Shown: positions 27,838 through 37,773, counted from the stretch's first letter. The stretch is 61,052 nucleotides of DNA from Sulfuricellaceae bacterium (GCA_030690895.1 JAUYFQ010000029.1:1-61052), one strand, 5' to 3'. The notes: a model not told the origin generated them from the letters alone. Numbers and translations: made by a program.

Positions 27838-28917
27838 TTAGAGCAGGTACAACCGGTATCCATCGGCCTTGATCTCGCCCATGTCCATCAACAACTTCAC
27901 CGTCACTTCTCCCTTGGCGGCAATGCCTTGACCGATATTGGCCGCAGAGGGCAGGTATTCTTCAGGGGCAAACAACCGCCGTACAAGCACCTCATCCCTG
28001 GCATTGGTCAGTGTCAGTTCGAGCGAGGGGAAGGCCTGGATATAAGAAGCGCGATTACGCAGCACGCTACTCAACGTCACGAGGCTTGGATGATCCAGGT
28101 CTGAATGCAAATCAGACGATTCTATCCCTAACAAATCCAGATTTTTCAACAGGCCTATGCGGCATTGCACTGACTCGCATGCCGACTCCATCAGCGGCTT
28201 GGTGAGCGGATAATGAGCCACGATCAAGTCACGGTAAAAATAGGCGCCCTGTGCAAACAGGACCATCACCAGCATCAGGTTGAGCACCAGCAACGGCCAG
28301 ACCGGCTTGGGTTTCGGTGGTGGCGCATACTTGGGCATGCTTGGCGACACACGCGGCTGCACTCGCTCTGCAGAGGGCTGAACTCGTACCACCCGGACTT
28401 CCGGCTCCAGCTCAGCATCAGGCTCTGGCATCGCACAAAAAGGCGCTTCGGGTTCCAACTTTATTTCCAGCGTTTCTTCCAGACCACTGCTGTCAGGCGA
28501 CTCGCCAATTTCAAATGGCTCTGGGGTTGCCAGCGCTTCTGGCTGCACTTCCGCAGGGGGGATGTCGGCTGGCACTGATTCCCGGCCAGTCCCGACTATT
28601 GCTCCGGCCCGATGAAGTCTTGAGTTCCGTGCGGGCTGAGCTTGTCGAAGCCCTGCAAACCCTTCGACAAGCTCAGGGTGAACGGTTGATACTTCACCGG
28701 GCCGGAGCAATAGTGTTGCTTCAAGTTGGGTCTCGTCTGTCGCTGATGCCCGGCTAATTTCAGCTATCGGCTCGGGGGCTTCTTCCTCCCACGTCTGATA
28801 CGCATTGAAAATGTGGCTGCAACGACCACAGCGCACTTCACCGCTGCGCGCCTGAAGCTGCTCGGTCGTTACCCTGAAACGAGTTTGGCACTGCGGGCAG
28901 GCGGTAATTCCGCTCAT
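27838..28917 (-). CDS. Zinc-ribbon, DUF3426-type membrane protein
   Basis: A 359-residue protein with an N-terminal zinc ribbon (Cys7, Cys10, Cys30, Cys33 in TACPQCQTRF and RCGRCSHIF), an acidic proline-rich linker, one membrane segment near residues 205-225 (PVWPLLVLNLMLVMVLFAQG) and a C-terminal DUF3426 domain. Function is unknown. The linker residues from about 70 to 107 come from an inserted palindromic element that kept the frame. Its start overlaps the prmA stop (ATGA), and it ends the aroQ-accB-accC-prmA block. Confidence 0.85.
   Translation of the reverse strand: MSGITACPQCQTRFRVTTEQLQARSGEVRCGRCSHIFNAYQTWEEEAPEPIAEISRASATDETQLEATLLLRPGEVSTVHPELVEGFAGLRQAQPARNSRLHRAGAIVGTGRESVPADIPPAEVQPEALATPEPFEIGESPDSSGLEETLEIKLEPEAPFCAMPEPDAELEPEVRVVRVQPSAERVQPRVSPSMPKYAPPPKPKPVWPLLVLNLMLVMVLFAQGAYFYRDLIVAHYPLTKPLMESACESVQCRIGLLKNLDLLGIESSDLHSDLDHPSLVTLSSVLRNRASYIQAFPSLELTLTNARDEVLVRRLFAPEEYLPSAANIGQGIAAKGEVTVKLLMDMGEIKADGYRLYLL
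28598..28711. repeat. In-frame palindromic element in the DUF3426 gene
   Basis: Terminal inverted repeats of 21 bases (28598-28618 and 28691-28711, one mismatch) enclose a second inverted pair (GCTGAGCTTGTCGAAG at 28635-28650, CTTCGACAAGCTCAGG at 28662-28677). The 114 bases equal 38 codons, so the host frame is kept. The encoded HPELVEG...LRQAQ pattern is a well-known protein trace of this element type. Confidence 0.85.
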
Positions 28918-29867
28918 GTTTTCCTGATGCCGGACAAACAGGCCCAGCCTTCCGATTCATCCGCCACCTGAATATCAAACCACTGGCGGTAGACCGACAG
29001 CACATCCTGCGCCTGATGGGCAAGGATGCCGGAGAGCACGATGCGCGAGCCCGGCAAGCCTGCCGCAGCCAGCATGGGGGCGAGTATTTTCAGGGGATTG
29101 GTGAGAATGTTGGCAATCACTACATCGACTTTTACCATCGCCCCCTCTCCCTCCGGGGGAGGGTTGGGGAGGGGGTGTCCCTCGGAGAGGGGGAGACGGG
29201 CATGACTGCCAGGCAACAAAAAACGGGCTGCCACCTGATTTTGGCTGGCGTTGTATTCGCTCGCCTGGATGGCCTGGGGATCAATATCCACGCCGATGAC
29301 ATCCGCCGCGCCCAGTTTCATGGCGGCGATGGCGAGTATCCCGGAGCCGCAGCCGTAATCCAGCACCGTCTCGCCGCCGCGCAGATTGCTATCCAGCCAT
29401 TGCAGACACAGACGGGTGGTCGGATGACTTCCGGTTCCAAAGGCCAGGCCGGGATCCAGAATGATATTGATGGCGGATGGGTCGGGCGATTCGTGCCAGG
29501 TGGGCACGATCCACAGACGGGGTGAAATCGGGATCGGGTCGAATTGCGCCTGGGTCTGCCGCACCCAGTCCTGCTCGGCAACGGCCTCGACCGTATAAAC
29601 AGGGACATTTTCCAAACCGGCCATTGCTGCGGCATCGGCTACCACAGCCGCAATATCGACATCCGCATCGAACAGCGCTTCGAGCAAGGCATCCTGCCAG
29701 ACGCCAGCAGGAGGTTCGCCCGGTTCGCCAAACAATTCCTGCTCCTGCGCGGTTCCTGCGTGCGCATCCGCGATCGACACGGATAGCGCGCCGAGATCCA
29801 TCAGCATCTCGCTCAAGGTGTCGGCGGTTTTGGCATCCGCCGCGATTTTCAGCGCTTGCCAGGGCAT
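28914..29867 (-). CDS. prmA: Ribosomal protein L11 methyltransferase
   Basis: A 317-residue SAM-dependent enzyme that trimethylates ribosomal protein L11. Markers are DPGLAFGTGSHPTTRLCLQWL near residue 135, motif I VLDYGCGSGILAIAAMKLGA near 165 and VIANILTNPLKILAP near 250. Typical length is about 295. The surplus is a repeat-derived insert of roughly 20 residues (PLPNPPPEGEGAM) near residue 230, just before a core beta strand, so activity may or may not be kept. It lies between accC and the DUF3426 gene. Confidence 0.94.
   Translation of the reverse strand: MPWQALKIAADAKTADTLSEMLMDLGALSVSIADAHAGTAQEQELFGEPGEPPAGVWQDALLEALFDADVDIAAVVADAAAMAGLENVPVYTVEAVAEQDWVRQTQAQFDPIPISPRLWIVPTWHESPDPSAINIILDPGLAFGTGSHPTTRLCLQWLDSNLRGGETVLDYGCGSGILAIAAMKLGAADVIGVDIDPQAIQASEYNASQNQVAARFLLPGSHARLPLSEGHPLPNPPPEGEGAMVKVDVVIANILTNPLKILAPMLAAAGLPGSRIVLSGILAHQAQDVLSVYRQWFDIQVADESEGWACLSGIRKT
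29141..29192. repeat. C4TCTCCC/GGGAGAGGG element inside prmA
   Basis: A GC-rich inverted repeat of family 2 (CCCCCTCTCC.. ..GGGGGAGGGTTGGGGAGGGGG.. ..GGAGAGGGGG), read in frame on the minus strand. Relatives are at 32737, 34923, about 35293, 39633, 40116 and 55896. Confidence 0.8.
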
Positions 29868-29876
29868 CGTGGAATC

Positions 29877-31232
29877 TCAGGAATTCTTTTTCATCTCTGC
29901 CAGCTTGTGCTCCAGATAATGAATACTGGAGCCGCCCTGCAGAAACGCGCCGTCATGCATGAGGTTTTGATGCAGCGGAATATTGGTCTTGATGCCGTCC
30001 ACCACCATCTCCGAGAGCGCCGTTCTCATCCGGGCAATGGCCTGCTCGCGGGTGTCGCCATAGGCAATCAGCTTGCCGATCATTGAATCGTAGTGCGGCG
30101 GCACCAGGTAGTTGTGATAAACGTGCGAATCCACCCGAATGCCGGGGCCGCCTGGCACATGGTATTGGGTAATTTGGCCGGGCGACGGCACGAAGGTGAA
30201 AGGATCTTCGGCATTGATGCGGCATTCGATGGCATGGCCGCGATACTGGATTTGCTTCTGCGTGTAGCGCAGCTTTTCGCCCCCGGCAATCCGCAATTGC
30301 TCCTGCACGAGATCCACGCCGGTAATCATTTCGGTGACCGGATGTTCGACCTGGATGCGGGTGTTCATTTCGATAAAGAAAAACTCGCCATTCTCATAAA
30401 GAAACTCGAACGTCCCGGCGCCGCGATAGCCGATCTTGCGGCAAGCCTCGGCGCAGCGCTCGCCGATTTTGTCGCGCAGCTTGGAATCCAGCCCCGGCGC
30501 TGGCGCTTCTTCCAGCACTTTCTGGTGGCGGCGCTGCATGGAGCAATCGCGCTCGCCGAGGAAAATCGCGTTGCCATGCTCGTCTGCCAGCACCTGGATT
30601 TCAATATGGCGCGGATTCTCAAGGAATTTTTCCATGTAAATCATCGGATTGCCAAAAAAACTTTGAGCTTCTGTCTTGGTCAGGCTGGCCGCGCTGAGCA
30701 ATGCTGCTTCGGTATGCACCACGCGCATGCCGCGCCCGCCGCCGCCGCCCGCCGCCTTAAGAATGATGGGATAGCCGACTTTCTTCGCAATCCGGATCAC
30801 CTCGTCATCGTCGTCAGGCAGGGCGCCGTCGGAACCCGGTACGCAAGGCACGCCGGAGGCTTTCATCGCATCCTTGGCGCTGACCTTATCGCCCATCAGG
30901 CGGATTGTTTCCGGACGTGGGCCGATAAAGACAAACCCGCTATTTTCCACCCGCTCGGCAAAGTCCGCGTTTTCCGACAAAAAGCCGTAACCGGGATGGA
31001 TAGCAGTCGCATCGGTCACTTCCGCCGCGCTGATCACCGCCGGGATATGCAGATAACTTTGCGCGGAAGGCGCAGGGCCGATGCAAACCGACTCGTCCGC
31101 CAACTTGACGTATTTGGCTTCCTTGTCGGCCACGGAATGCACCGCTACTGTTTTGATACCCAACTCGCGACAGGCGCGCTGTATGCGCAGCGCAATTTCG
31201 CCGCGATTGGCGATGAGGACTTTTTCTAACAT
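29877..31232 (-). CDS. accC: Acetyl-CoA carboxylase, biotin carboxylase subunit
   Basis: A 451-residue ATP-grasp enzyme that carboxylates the biotin on AccB, the first step of fatty acid synthesis. Markers are [22 protein letters not shown] at the N-terminus, [15 protein letters not shown] near residue 160 (ATP-binding glycine loop), [19 protein letters not shown] near 235 and [17 protein letters not shown] near 290. It lies ten bases after accB. Confidence 0.98.
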   Translation of the reverse strand: MLEKVLIANRGEIALRIQRACRELGIKTVAVHSVADKEAKYVKLADESVCIGPAPSAQSYLHIPAVISAAEVTDATAIHPGYGFLSENADFAERVENSGFVFIGPRPETIRLMGDKVSAKDAMKASGVPCVPGSDGALPDDDDEVIRIAKKVGYPIILKAAGGGGGRGMRVVHTEAALLSAASLTKTEAQSFFGNPMIYMEKFLENPRHIEIQVLADEHGNAIFLGERDCSMQRRHQKVLEEAPAPGLDSKLRDKIGERCAEACRKIGYRGAGTFEFLYENGEFFFIEMNTRIQVEHPVTEMITGVDLVQEQLRIAGGEKLRYTQKQIQYRGHAIECRINAEDPFTFVPSPGQITQYHVPGGPGIRVDSHVYHNYLVPPHYDSMIGKLIAYGDTREQAIARMRTALSEMVVDGIKTNIPLHQNLMHDGAFLQGGSSIHYLEHKLAEMKKNS

Positions 31233-31241
31233 GTTTACCCC

Positions 31242-31682
31242 TTACCCTATGATAAACAGGGGTTCGCCATATTCGACAGGCTGACCATTCTCAACCAGGA
31301 TCGCTTTGATGACGCCGCTCTGATCGGCTTCGATCTCGTTGAGCAGCTTCATCGCCTCGATGATGCACAGGGTATCGCCTGCAGCAACGGTCTGCCCGAC
31401 TTCGACAAACGATTTGGCTTCTGGCGAAGCAGCCCGGTAGAACGTCCCGACCATGGGTGATTTGACCTCATGTCCATCTGGCTGGGTGGGTTCCGGAGTC
31501 ACGACTACCGCAGCCACTGGGGCAGGGGCCGCCATCTGGTGTTGCGGCGCGTAGTGAATAGGCTGGAGCGGCTGACCATAACGGCTGATACGGACTTTTT
31601 CTTCGCCCTCGGTGATTTCCAGCTCGGCAATGCCGGAATCCTCTACCAGATCGATCAGTTTTTTCAGTTTACGCAGATCCAT
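31242..31682 (-). CDS. accB: Acetyl-CoA carboxylase, biotin carboxyl carrier protein
   Basis: A 146-residue carrier with an N-terminal helical part, a Pro/Ala-rich hinge (about 45-65) and a C-terminal biotinyl domain with the biotin lysine in [14 protein letters not shown] near residue 112. It ends [10 protein letters not shown] as usual. It carries carboxylated biotin from AccC to the carboxyltransferase. It follows aroQ and precedes accC. Confidence 0.97.
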   Translation of the reverse strand: MDLRKLKKLIDLVEDSGIAELEITEGEEKVRISRYGQPLQPIHYAPQHQMAAPAPVAAVVVTPEPTQPDGHEVKSPMVGTFYRAASPEAKSFVEVGQTVAAGDTLCIIEAMKLLNEIEADQSGVIKAILVENGQPVEYGEPLFIIG

Positions 31683-31749
31683 GATGATCCTTTATTCAGG
31701 GTTGTGTTAGTGCCTGTGAAGAAATCGTAGCAAGCGAACCACAGTAGAT

Positions 31750-32199
31750 TTATTCACGGGCGCTCAGTGCGAATGCCAGCGCCAGCTCATACCCTTTGGC
31801 CCCGAGACCGCTGATGACGCCTACGGCAATATCGGAGAAATAGGAGTGATGGCGAAAGGCTTCGCGAGAGAAAACATTGGAGAGGTGTATCTCCACGAAC
31901 GGAATATGCACCCCGGCCAGCGCATCGCGCAGGGCAACGCTGGTATGGGTAAAGGCGGCGGGGTTGATGAGGATGAACAAAACACCCTCTCGCCCAGCCT
32001 GGTGAATGCGATCGATCAATTCGGCTTCGCTGTTGCTCTGAAAGCATTCCAGACCGACCGCCGCCGCCCTTGCCTGGAGAACGAGACGCTGATTGATGTC
32101 ATCCAGCGTATCCCGCCCATAGTGCTGGGGTTCGCGGCTACCGAGCAGATTCAGGTTGGGGCCGTGTAATACCAGCATTTTTCGAGTCTCTGCGAGCAT
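31750..32199 (-). CDS. aroQ: Type II 3-dehydroquinate dehydratase
   Basis: An approximately 149-residue enzyme of the shikimate pathway that dehydrates 3-dehydroquinate. [20 protein letters not shown] holds the active-site Asn and Arg; [16 protein letters not shown] and [17 protein letters not shown], and the later [19 protein letters not shown], are also family marks. The start is uncertain between 32226, 32199 and 32178; 32199 has a GGTGG site. It heads the accBC operon and is transcribed away from the MmeI-like gene. Confidence 0.93.
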   Translation of the reverse strand: MLAETRKMLVLHGPNLNLLGSREPQHYGRDTLDDINQRLVLQARAAAVGLECFQSNSEAELIDRIHQAGREGVLFILINPAAFTHTSVALRDALAGVHIPFVEIHLSNVFSREAFRHHSYFSDIAVGVISGLGAKGYELALAFALSARE

Positions 32200-32373
32200 C
32201 CGGCCACCTGTAGGCGTGGTTTCCATAAGCCCGAAGTTTGCCGCAAATTGGGGTCAATTGTCCAGTTTTTGCTGCAAAATCCCGGAAATTGGCTGATGCT
32301 CGGCATCCAAGCCCGGCTGGGCGGGCATCCCCTAGCCCGGATATTGTAGAATAAGCCGAACAAAGGGAATCTC

Positions 32374-35274
32374 ATGCCGCTTAGCTGGAACGAAATCAAA
32401 TCCCGCGCCCTCGCCTTCTCGCGTGAATGGGCCGATGCCGCCAACGAAGACAGCGAGGCCAAACCCTTCTGGATCGCCTTTTTCGAGATTTTCGGCCTGA
32501 CTAACAAGCGCGTCGCCACTTTCGAGCACGCGGTCAAAAAGTTTGGCGGGGATCAGGGTTACGTCGATCTGTTCTGGCCGGGCGTACTGCTGGTAGAGCA
32601 GAAATCGCGCGGCAAGAACCTCGACCGCGCCTTTACGCAGGCGCTGGAGTATTTTCCCGGCATCAAGGAACGCGACCTGCCGCGCCACGTCGTCGTGTGC
32701 GACTTCGCCACCTTCCGCCTGCATGACCTACAAGAACCCTCTCCTTCCGGGAGAGGGCAGGGTGAGGGAAGCTACGTTGAATTCCAGCTCGCCGACCTGC
32801 ATAAAAACGTGCGCCATTTTGGCTTTATCGCAGGATATGAGACCCAGACCATCAAGCCGCAAAACCCGGTCAACATCCAGGCCGCCGAGCGCATGGGCCG
32901 GCTGCACGACGCGCTCAAGGCCAGCGGCTTTGAAGGCCACGCGCTGGAAGTGCTGCTGGTGCGGCTACTGTTTTGCCTGTTTGCCGACGACACCGGCATT
33001 TTTCAGCCGTCGCAGGCGCTGCGCGCTTACATCGAAGAGCGCACCAGCGACGACGGCTCCGACCTTGGCCCCTTGCTGGCGCGGCTGTTTCAGGTGCTCA
33101 ACACGCCCGAATCCGCGCGCAATAAAAACCTCGATGAACAGCTCGCCGCCTTTCCCTACATCAACGGCAAGCTGTTTGAAGAGCCCATCGACATCGCCGA
33201 TTTCAACCGCGCCATGCGAGAAGCCCTGCTCGACGCTTGCGCGCTCGACTGGAGCGCGATTTCCCCGGCCATTTTCGGCGCGCTGTTCCAGAGCATCATG
33301 GACGGCAAAGCGCGGCGCAACCTCGGCGCGCACTACACCAGCGAAGAAAACATTCTCAAGCTCATCAAACCGCTGTTTCTCGACGCGCTGTGGGCTGAAT
33401 TCGAGAAAATCAAAAAGCACAAAAACAAACTCTTCGACTTCCACAAAAAACTGCGCGCGCTGAGCTTTTTTGACCCCGCCTGCGGCTGCGGCAATTTTCT
33501 CGTCGTCGCCTACCGCGAACTGAGGCTGCTGGAACTCGCACTGCTGCGCGCCGCCCACACCAGCGGCCAGCAGGTGCTGGACGTTCACCAGATGATCGCG
33601 CTGGACGTGGATCAGTTTCACGGCATCGAAATCGAAGAATTCCCCGCGCAAATTGCCCAGGTCGCGCTGTGGCTGGTTGACCACCAGATGAACCTGCGCG
33701 TCTCCGAAGAATTCGGCCTGTACTTTGCCCGGATTCCACTCAAAACCAGCCCGAAGATTGTGCATGGCAACGCGCTCACGCTCGACTGGAACAGCGTACT
33801 GCCTGCCGAGCGGTGCAGTTATCTGTTTGGCAATCCGCCGTTTATTGGCAAGACATACCAAACCGCACAACAAAAAGCGGATATGGAGCTTGTCGTGCGC
33901 GGCATCAAGAATGCCGGGTTGCTGGATTTTGTCGCTGCGTGGTACGTGAAGGCGGCTCGGTATATGGCGAGCGTCACATCTGTAGGAGCGGGTTTACCCG
34001 CGATTGATTTGGAATTCGCGGGTAAACCCGCTCCTACAGTCCGAGCCGCTTTCGTCTCCACCAACTCCATCACCCAAGGCGAGCAGGTCGGCGTGCTGTG
34101 GGGCTGGCTGCTGGCGCGCGGCATCAAAATCCATTTCGCTCACCGCACCTTTTCGTGGAGCAACGAAGCCAGCCGGAATGCCGCCGTGCATTGCGTCATC
34201 GTCGGCTTCGGCCTCAACGACGTGGCGGAAAAAACGATTTACGAATACGCCGACATCAAGGGCGAACCGCACGCCGTGGCGGTGGAGAATATCAACCCGT
34301 ATCTGGTTGATGCGCCAGACGTAGCATTGCAAAATAGAACTAAGCCAATTGGTGACACGCCAGAAATGGTGTACGGCAGCAAGCCAACTGACGGCGGACA
34401 CCTGCTACTGACCGATGAGGAGAAAGGCGCGTTATTAAGCGTTGAACCGGGAGCCGCCCCGTGGATACGTCCTTTTATGGGCGCGGAAGAGTTCATCAAC
34501 GGCATCCCACGCTGGTGTTTATGGCTCAAGGATATTTCCCCCGATGTGTTGCGGCGTCTGCCTCACGTCATGACGCGTATTGATGGGGTGCGTCAAATGC
34601 GCCTCGCAAGCACAAAAGCACCGACACGAAAACTTGCTGAAACCCCTCGTTTGTTTGGGGAGGATCGTCAACCGGACAGCGATTATTTGTTAGTGCCTGC
34701 CCACACTTCTGAAAACCGTTCCTATATACCCATCGGATTTATGTCCCCCGATGTGGTTTGTGGAAATGCCAATCTATGCATCCCCAACGCCACCCTCTTC
34801 CACTTCGGCGTTCTGACCTCAGCCATGCACATGGCCTGGGGGCGTGCCGTATGCGGACGCTTGAAAAGCGATTACCGCTATTCCGCCAGCATCGTCTACA
34901 ACAATTTCCCCTGGCCTGACTTTCCCTCATCCCCAGCCCTTCTCCCGGCGGGAGAAGGGAGTAAAAGCCCCTCGCCCTCCGGGAGAGGGGTTGGGGTGAG
35001 GGAGCGAGTTGAAACCGCCGCCCAGTCCGTGCTCGACGCCCGCGCGCAGTTCCCGGAGGCAACGCTGGCCGGTCTCTACGACCCGCTGACCATGCCGCCC
35101 GTGCTTTTGAAAGCGCACCAGAAACTCGATGCGGCGGTGGACAAGGCTTACGGCAAAACCAGCTTCAAATCCGATGCCGAGCGGGTGGCATTTTTGTTTG
35201 AGCGTTATCAGGCGCTGACTTCGCTGTTGCCGAAAATAGAGACGGCGAAGCGTGTCGGCAAGAAAGGGAAATAA
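32374..35274 (+). CDS. MmeI-type (type IIL) restriction-modification enzyme
   Basis: A 966-residue single protein that combines endonuclease, DNA methyltransferase and target recognition. The nuclease motif is in YVDLFWPGVLLVEQK (Asp64, Glu75-x-Lys77). Methyltransferase motif I is DPACGCGNFL near residue 367 and motif IV is NPPF at 487-490, the gamma-class order for adenine-N6 methylation. FVSTNSITQGEQVG near 570 and the C-terminal part hold the target-recognition region. MmeI relatives are about 920 residues; the surplus is three palindromic-repeat insertions (near residues 122, 536 and 850). No separate specificity or restriction gene is needed. The recognition site cannot be read from this. 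Confidence 0.88.
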   Translation: MPLSWNEIKSRALAFSREWADAANEDSEAKPFWIAFFEIFGLTNKRVATFEHAVKKFGGDQGYVDLFWPGVLLVEQKSRGKNLDRAFTQALEYFPGIKERDLPRHVVVCDFATFRLHDLQEPSPSGRGQGEGSYVEFQLADLHKNVRHFGFIAGYETQTIKPQNPVNIQAAERMGRLHDALKASGFEGHALEVLLVRLLFCLFADDTGIFQPSQALRAYIEERTSDDGSDLGPLLARLFQVLNTPESARNKNLDEQLAAFPYINGKLFEEPIDIADFNRAMREALLDACALDWSAISPAIFGALFQSIMDGKARRNLGAHYTSEENILKLIKPLFLDALWAEFEKIKKHKNKLFDFHKKLRALSFFDPACGCGNFLVVAYRELRLLELALLRAAHTSGQQVLDVHQMIALDVDQFHGIEIEEFPAQIAQVALWLVDHQMNLRVSEEFGLYFARIPLKTSPKIVHGNALTLDWNSVLPAERCSYLFGNPPFIGKTYQTAQQKADMELVVRGIKNAGLLDFVAAWYVKAARYMASVTSVGAGLPAIDLEFAGKPAPTVRAAFVSTNSITQGEQVGVLWGWLLARGIKIHFAHRTFSWSNEASRNAAVHCVIVGFGLNDVAEKTIYEYADIKGEPHAVAVENINPYLVDAPDVALQNRTKPIGDTPEMVYGSKPTDGGHLLLTDEEKGALLSVEPGAAPWIRPFMGAEEFINGIPRWCLWLKDISPDVLRRLPHVMTRIDGVRQMRLASTKAPTRKLAETPRLFGEDRQPDSDYLLVPAHTSENRSYIPIGFMSPDVVCGNANLCIPNATLFHFGVLTSAMHMAWGRAVCGRLKSDYRYSASIVYNNFPWPDFPSSPALLPAGEGSKSPSPSGRGVGVRERVETAAQSVLDARAQFPEATLAGLYDPLTMPPVLLKAHQKLDAAVDKAYGKTSFKSDAERVAFLFERYQALTSLLPKIETAKRVGKKGK
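32737..32768. repeat. Family 2 element, first copy in the MmeI-like gene
   Basis: CCCTCTCC-TTCC-GGGAGAGGG followed by CAGGGTGAGGG, read in frame as EPSPSGRGQGEGS near residue 122. Confidence 0.8.
33980..34039. repeat. 60-base perfect palindromic element in the MmeI-like gene
   Basis: Two 24-base arms (33980-34003 and 34016-34039; CTGTAGGAGCGGGTTTACCC and its complement) are perfectly complementary around 12 bases. The 60 bases add 20 codons in frame just before the conserved AAFVSTNSITQGEQ segment. Confidence 0.9.
34923..35002. repeat. Paired family 2 elements in the MmeI-like gene
   Basis: Two family 2 hairpins face each other (34923-34960 and 34969-35002), and their tails are complementary too, forming a larger palindrome like a two-unit BIME. 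It is read in frame as ALLPAGEGSKSPSPSGRG near residue 860. Confidence 0.8.
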
Positions 35275-35284
35275 ACCGGGGGGC

Positions 35285-35512
35285 AACAACTCCTCCCCCT
35301 TCAAGGGGGAGGCTGGGAGGGGGATGGGGTAGGTTGGTGCACGTAAAATCAACAAGTTACAATATGGTGGTGGTTTCAACCCCATCCCCTCCCGAACCCA
35401 TCCCCATCCTAACCTTCCCCTTGAAAGGGAAGGGACGATCGCCCTCTCCCCTTTATGCCCAGCTTTATCGGGTACTCCGGGGGAGAGAGGGTTGGAAGGG
35501 GAGGGAGCTGGA
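35285..35512. repeat. Cluster of G/C-rich palindromes between the MmeI-like gene and dsbD
   Basis: Several family 2 relatives lie in this convergent gap: CCTCCCCC-TTCAA-GGGGGAGG near 35293, CTTCCCC-TTGAAA-GGGAAG near 35415 and CCCTCTCC..GGGAGAGAGGG near 35443-35488. The flanking arms (ATCCCC, GGGGAT) pair at longer range. No gene is supported. Confidence 0.7.
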
Positions 35513-35520
35513 CGTGGCGC

Positions 35521-37773
35521 TTACTCAGCCAGTATCGTTCCCAGGCTACCCAGAAAGGTTTCCGGATTTTCATAACCGATGATCCGCCCCTTTTCTTTAC
35601 CCGCACGATCAAAAAAGATGAGCCCTGGCGGCCCGAACAGGCCGAATTTCTTCAGCAAAACCTTGTCAGCTTCGCTATTGGCAGTCACGTCGGCCTGTAG
35701 CAAGACCATACCTTCCAGCGCGGCCTGAACCTTGGCATCGGTGAAGGTAAATCGCTCCAGTTCCTTGCAGGAAACACACCAGTCCGCATAAAAATCAAGC
35801 ATGACGATCTTGCCGGGGGACTGCTGCAGGCGCTGTTCCAGTTCGCCCAGGTCGCGCACTTTCTCGAACTTGGGGTGTGCTGCAACCGCAGCCGGGGAAG
35901 CCTCACTCGAGCGCAGGCCGGACAGAGGTTGCAGGATGTCCCGCCCGCCCGAAAGTGCACCGACAAGCAGCGACACCCCGGCAACCAGCGCAACGACGCC
36001 GACGCCTTTCCAGAATTTGGCCCAGCCTTTGACTGGCGTGTGCAACGGATCAAGCGCGTTCAGGTAGATGGCGGAAACGATCAGAAGCGCCGCCCACAAT
36101 AGCATGTGCGCCAAGGCGGAAATGACCGGGGAAATCAGCCAGATGGCGACACCCAGCAGCAGGACGCCAAAGAAGGCCTTGACTGCATCCATCCAGCCGC
36201 CCGCACGCGGCAGTAGCGCCCCGGCTGACATCCCGACCACCAGCAAGGGTGCGCCCATGCCCAGCGCCATGGCGAACAGCGCCCAGCCGCCCAGCCAGAC
36301 ATCGCGGGTCAATCCGATATATGCCAGCGCGCCGGCCAGCGGTGCGGCCACGCAGGGCCCCACGATCACGGCGGACAGGGCGCCCATGGCAAACACGCCG
36401 GTCATGCTCCCGCCCTTGAGCGTGTTGCTGGTCGTGGTCAGACGACTCTGGATAAATGACGGCATCTGCAAGGTGTAAAACCCGAACATCGAAAAAGCCA
36501 GCGCCACGAAGACCAGGGCGAATACGCCCAGCACCACCGGGTTCTGCAAGGCGGTGGAAAGCAGGCTACCCGACAGCCCCGCCGCCACACCCGCTGCCGC
36601 ATAGGTAATTGCCATCCCCATTACGTAGGCGACGGACAAACCAAAAGCGCGCATCCGGGTCAGATCTTTCCCCTGGCCGACGATAATGCCAGACAGGATG
36701 GGAATCATCGGGAACACGCACGGCGTCAACGCCAGCAACAGGCCAAAGCCGAAGAAACTCGCCACGACCACCCAGAACCCGCCGCTCTTGAGCAAGTTTT
36801 CAATCCGGGATGAGGCGGTTTGTTCGCCCGCAGCGCCGCGCCCCGTCTCCGGCGTTGCCTCGGCAGGGAGTTGTTGGGCGGGTGTAGCAGAATCAGCGGC
36901 CAAACCAGCAGATGGCAGCGCCGACCCGGGCAGAGAAAGCGTCACCGTCTTGCGAATCGGTGGATAGCACACCCCTTTTTCGCTACAGCCTTGATAGCTG
37001 GCTTCCAGCACAATTTGTTGCGCCGAACCATCCAGATGAATCAATGCCTCGAAGGGATGGTGATAGACCTCGGACACGCCAAAATTCGGATCGGTCTTGG
37101 TTTCACCCTTGGGCAATTCGACTTTGGCTATGCTGATACCCTTTGCATCACGCAGGGAAAACTTGATGCGTTCACGGTAGAGATAGTAGCTGTCGGCAAT
37201 GGAAAAATTGGCACGCAGGGTTTGTGCGTCCTTCGCACTGACCTCCAGCTTGAAAGCCTGATCCGGCTCAAGAAACTCGTTTCCGGACGCGCCCAGGCCA
37301 GCCAGGGCATTTAACGCTGACAAACCGCTACTGGCCGCTGGCGCACTTTTTTCGGCAGGCAAAGTAATCTTTGCGGTCTGGGTCAATGGCGGGTAGCACA
37401 CTCCGGCATCTGCGCAGCCCTGGGAAGTTACTTTCAGAGAAATTGTGCGGTCTGCTCCTGGCGGCAATTCGACGGGCAGTTTGATCACGATATGCTTGCG
37501 ATAGGTCTCCACCTTGCCGAAATATTCGTCTTCCTTGATTTTGCCCGCTGGAAAACTCGCTGTGCCCAATTTGGCATTGGCCGTGTCCGAGGCAAACTTG
37601 AATTTTTCCCGATAGAGGTAATATCCATCTGCAATCTGGTAGCGAATCTCGATCTGGCTTGGGCTCGTCGCACTGGCAGAAAATTTGAAAGCCTGTTCAG
37701 GCTCCAGCAACTCTTCTTCCGCGTAAGCGAACAGGCTGAACAAAAAAAGCAGGGCGGCAACAATCAGACGCAT
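35521..37773 (-). CDS. dsbD: Thiol:disulfide interchange protein DsbD with duplicated N-terminal domain
   Basis: A 750-residue inner-membrane protein that carries electrons from cytoplasmic thioredoxin to periplasmic partners such as DsbC. A signal peptide (MRLIVAALLFLFSLFAYA) is followed by two tandem DsbD-alpha domains (about 20-140 and 165-290), each with the redox pair (QGCADAGVCYPP, QGCSEKGVCYPP). Then comes the eight-helix domain with LTPCVFPM and VGPCVAAP, and a C-terminal thioredoxin domain with ADWCVSCKE near 658. The E. coli protein has one alpha domain and is about 565 residues long. The start at MRLIV is chosen because it begins the signal peptide. Confidence 0.95.
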   Translation of the reverse strand: MRLIVAALLFLFSLFAYAEEELLEPEQAFKFSASATSPSQIEIRYQIADGYYLYREKFKFASDTANAKLGTASFPAGKIKEDEYFGKVETYRKHIVIKLPVELPPGADRTISLKVTSQGCADAGVCYPPLTQTAKITLPAEKSAPAASSGLSALNALAGLGASGNEFLEPDQAFKLEVSAKDAQTLRANFSIADSYYLYRERIKFSLRDAKGISIAKVELPKGETKTDPNFGVSEVYHHPFEALIHLDGSAQQIVLEASYQGCSEKGVCYPPIRKTVTLSLPGSALPSAGLAADSATPAQQLPAEATPETGRGAAGEQTASSRIENLLKSGGFWVVVASFFGFGLLLALTPCVFPMIPILSGIIVGQGKDLTRMRAFGLSVAYVMGMAITYAAAGVAAGLSGSLLSTALQNPVVLGVFALVFVALAFSMFGFYTLQMPSFIQSRLTTTSNTLKGGSMTGVFAMGALSAVIVGPCVAAPLAGALAYIGLTRDVWLGGWALFAMALGMGAPLLVVGMSAGALLPRAGGWMDAVKAFFGVLLLGVAIWLISPVISALAHMLLWAALLIVSAIYLNALDPLHTPVKGWAKFWKGVGVVALVAGVSLLVGALSGGRDILQPLSGLRSSEASPAAVAAHPKFEKVRDLGELEQRLQQSPGKIVMLDFYADWCVSCKELERFTFTDAKVQAALEGMVLLQADVTANSEADKVLLKKFGLFGPPGLIFFDRAGKEKGRIIGYENPETFLGSLGTILAE

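Noticed and set aside
35521-37773. Extra DsbD length as a frame or assembly error
   Set aside because: The added part is a full second alpha domain with its own Cys pair and diverged sequence, so it is a real old duplication.
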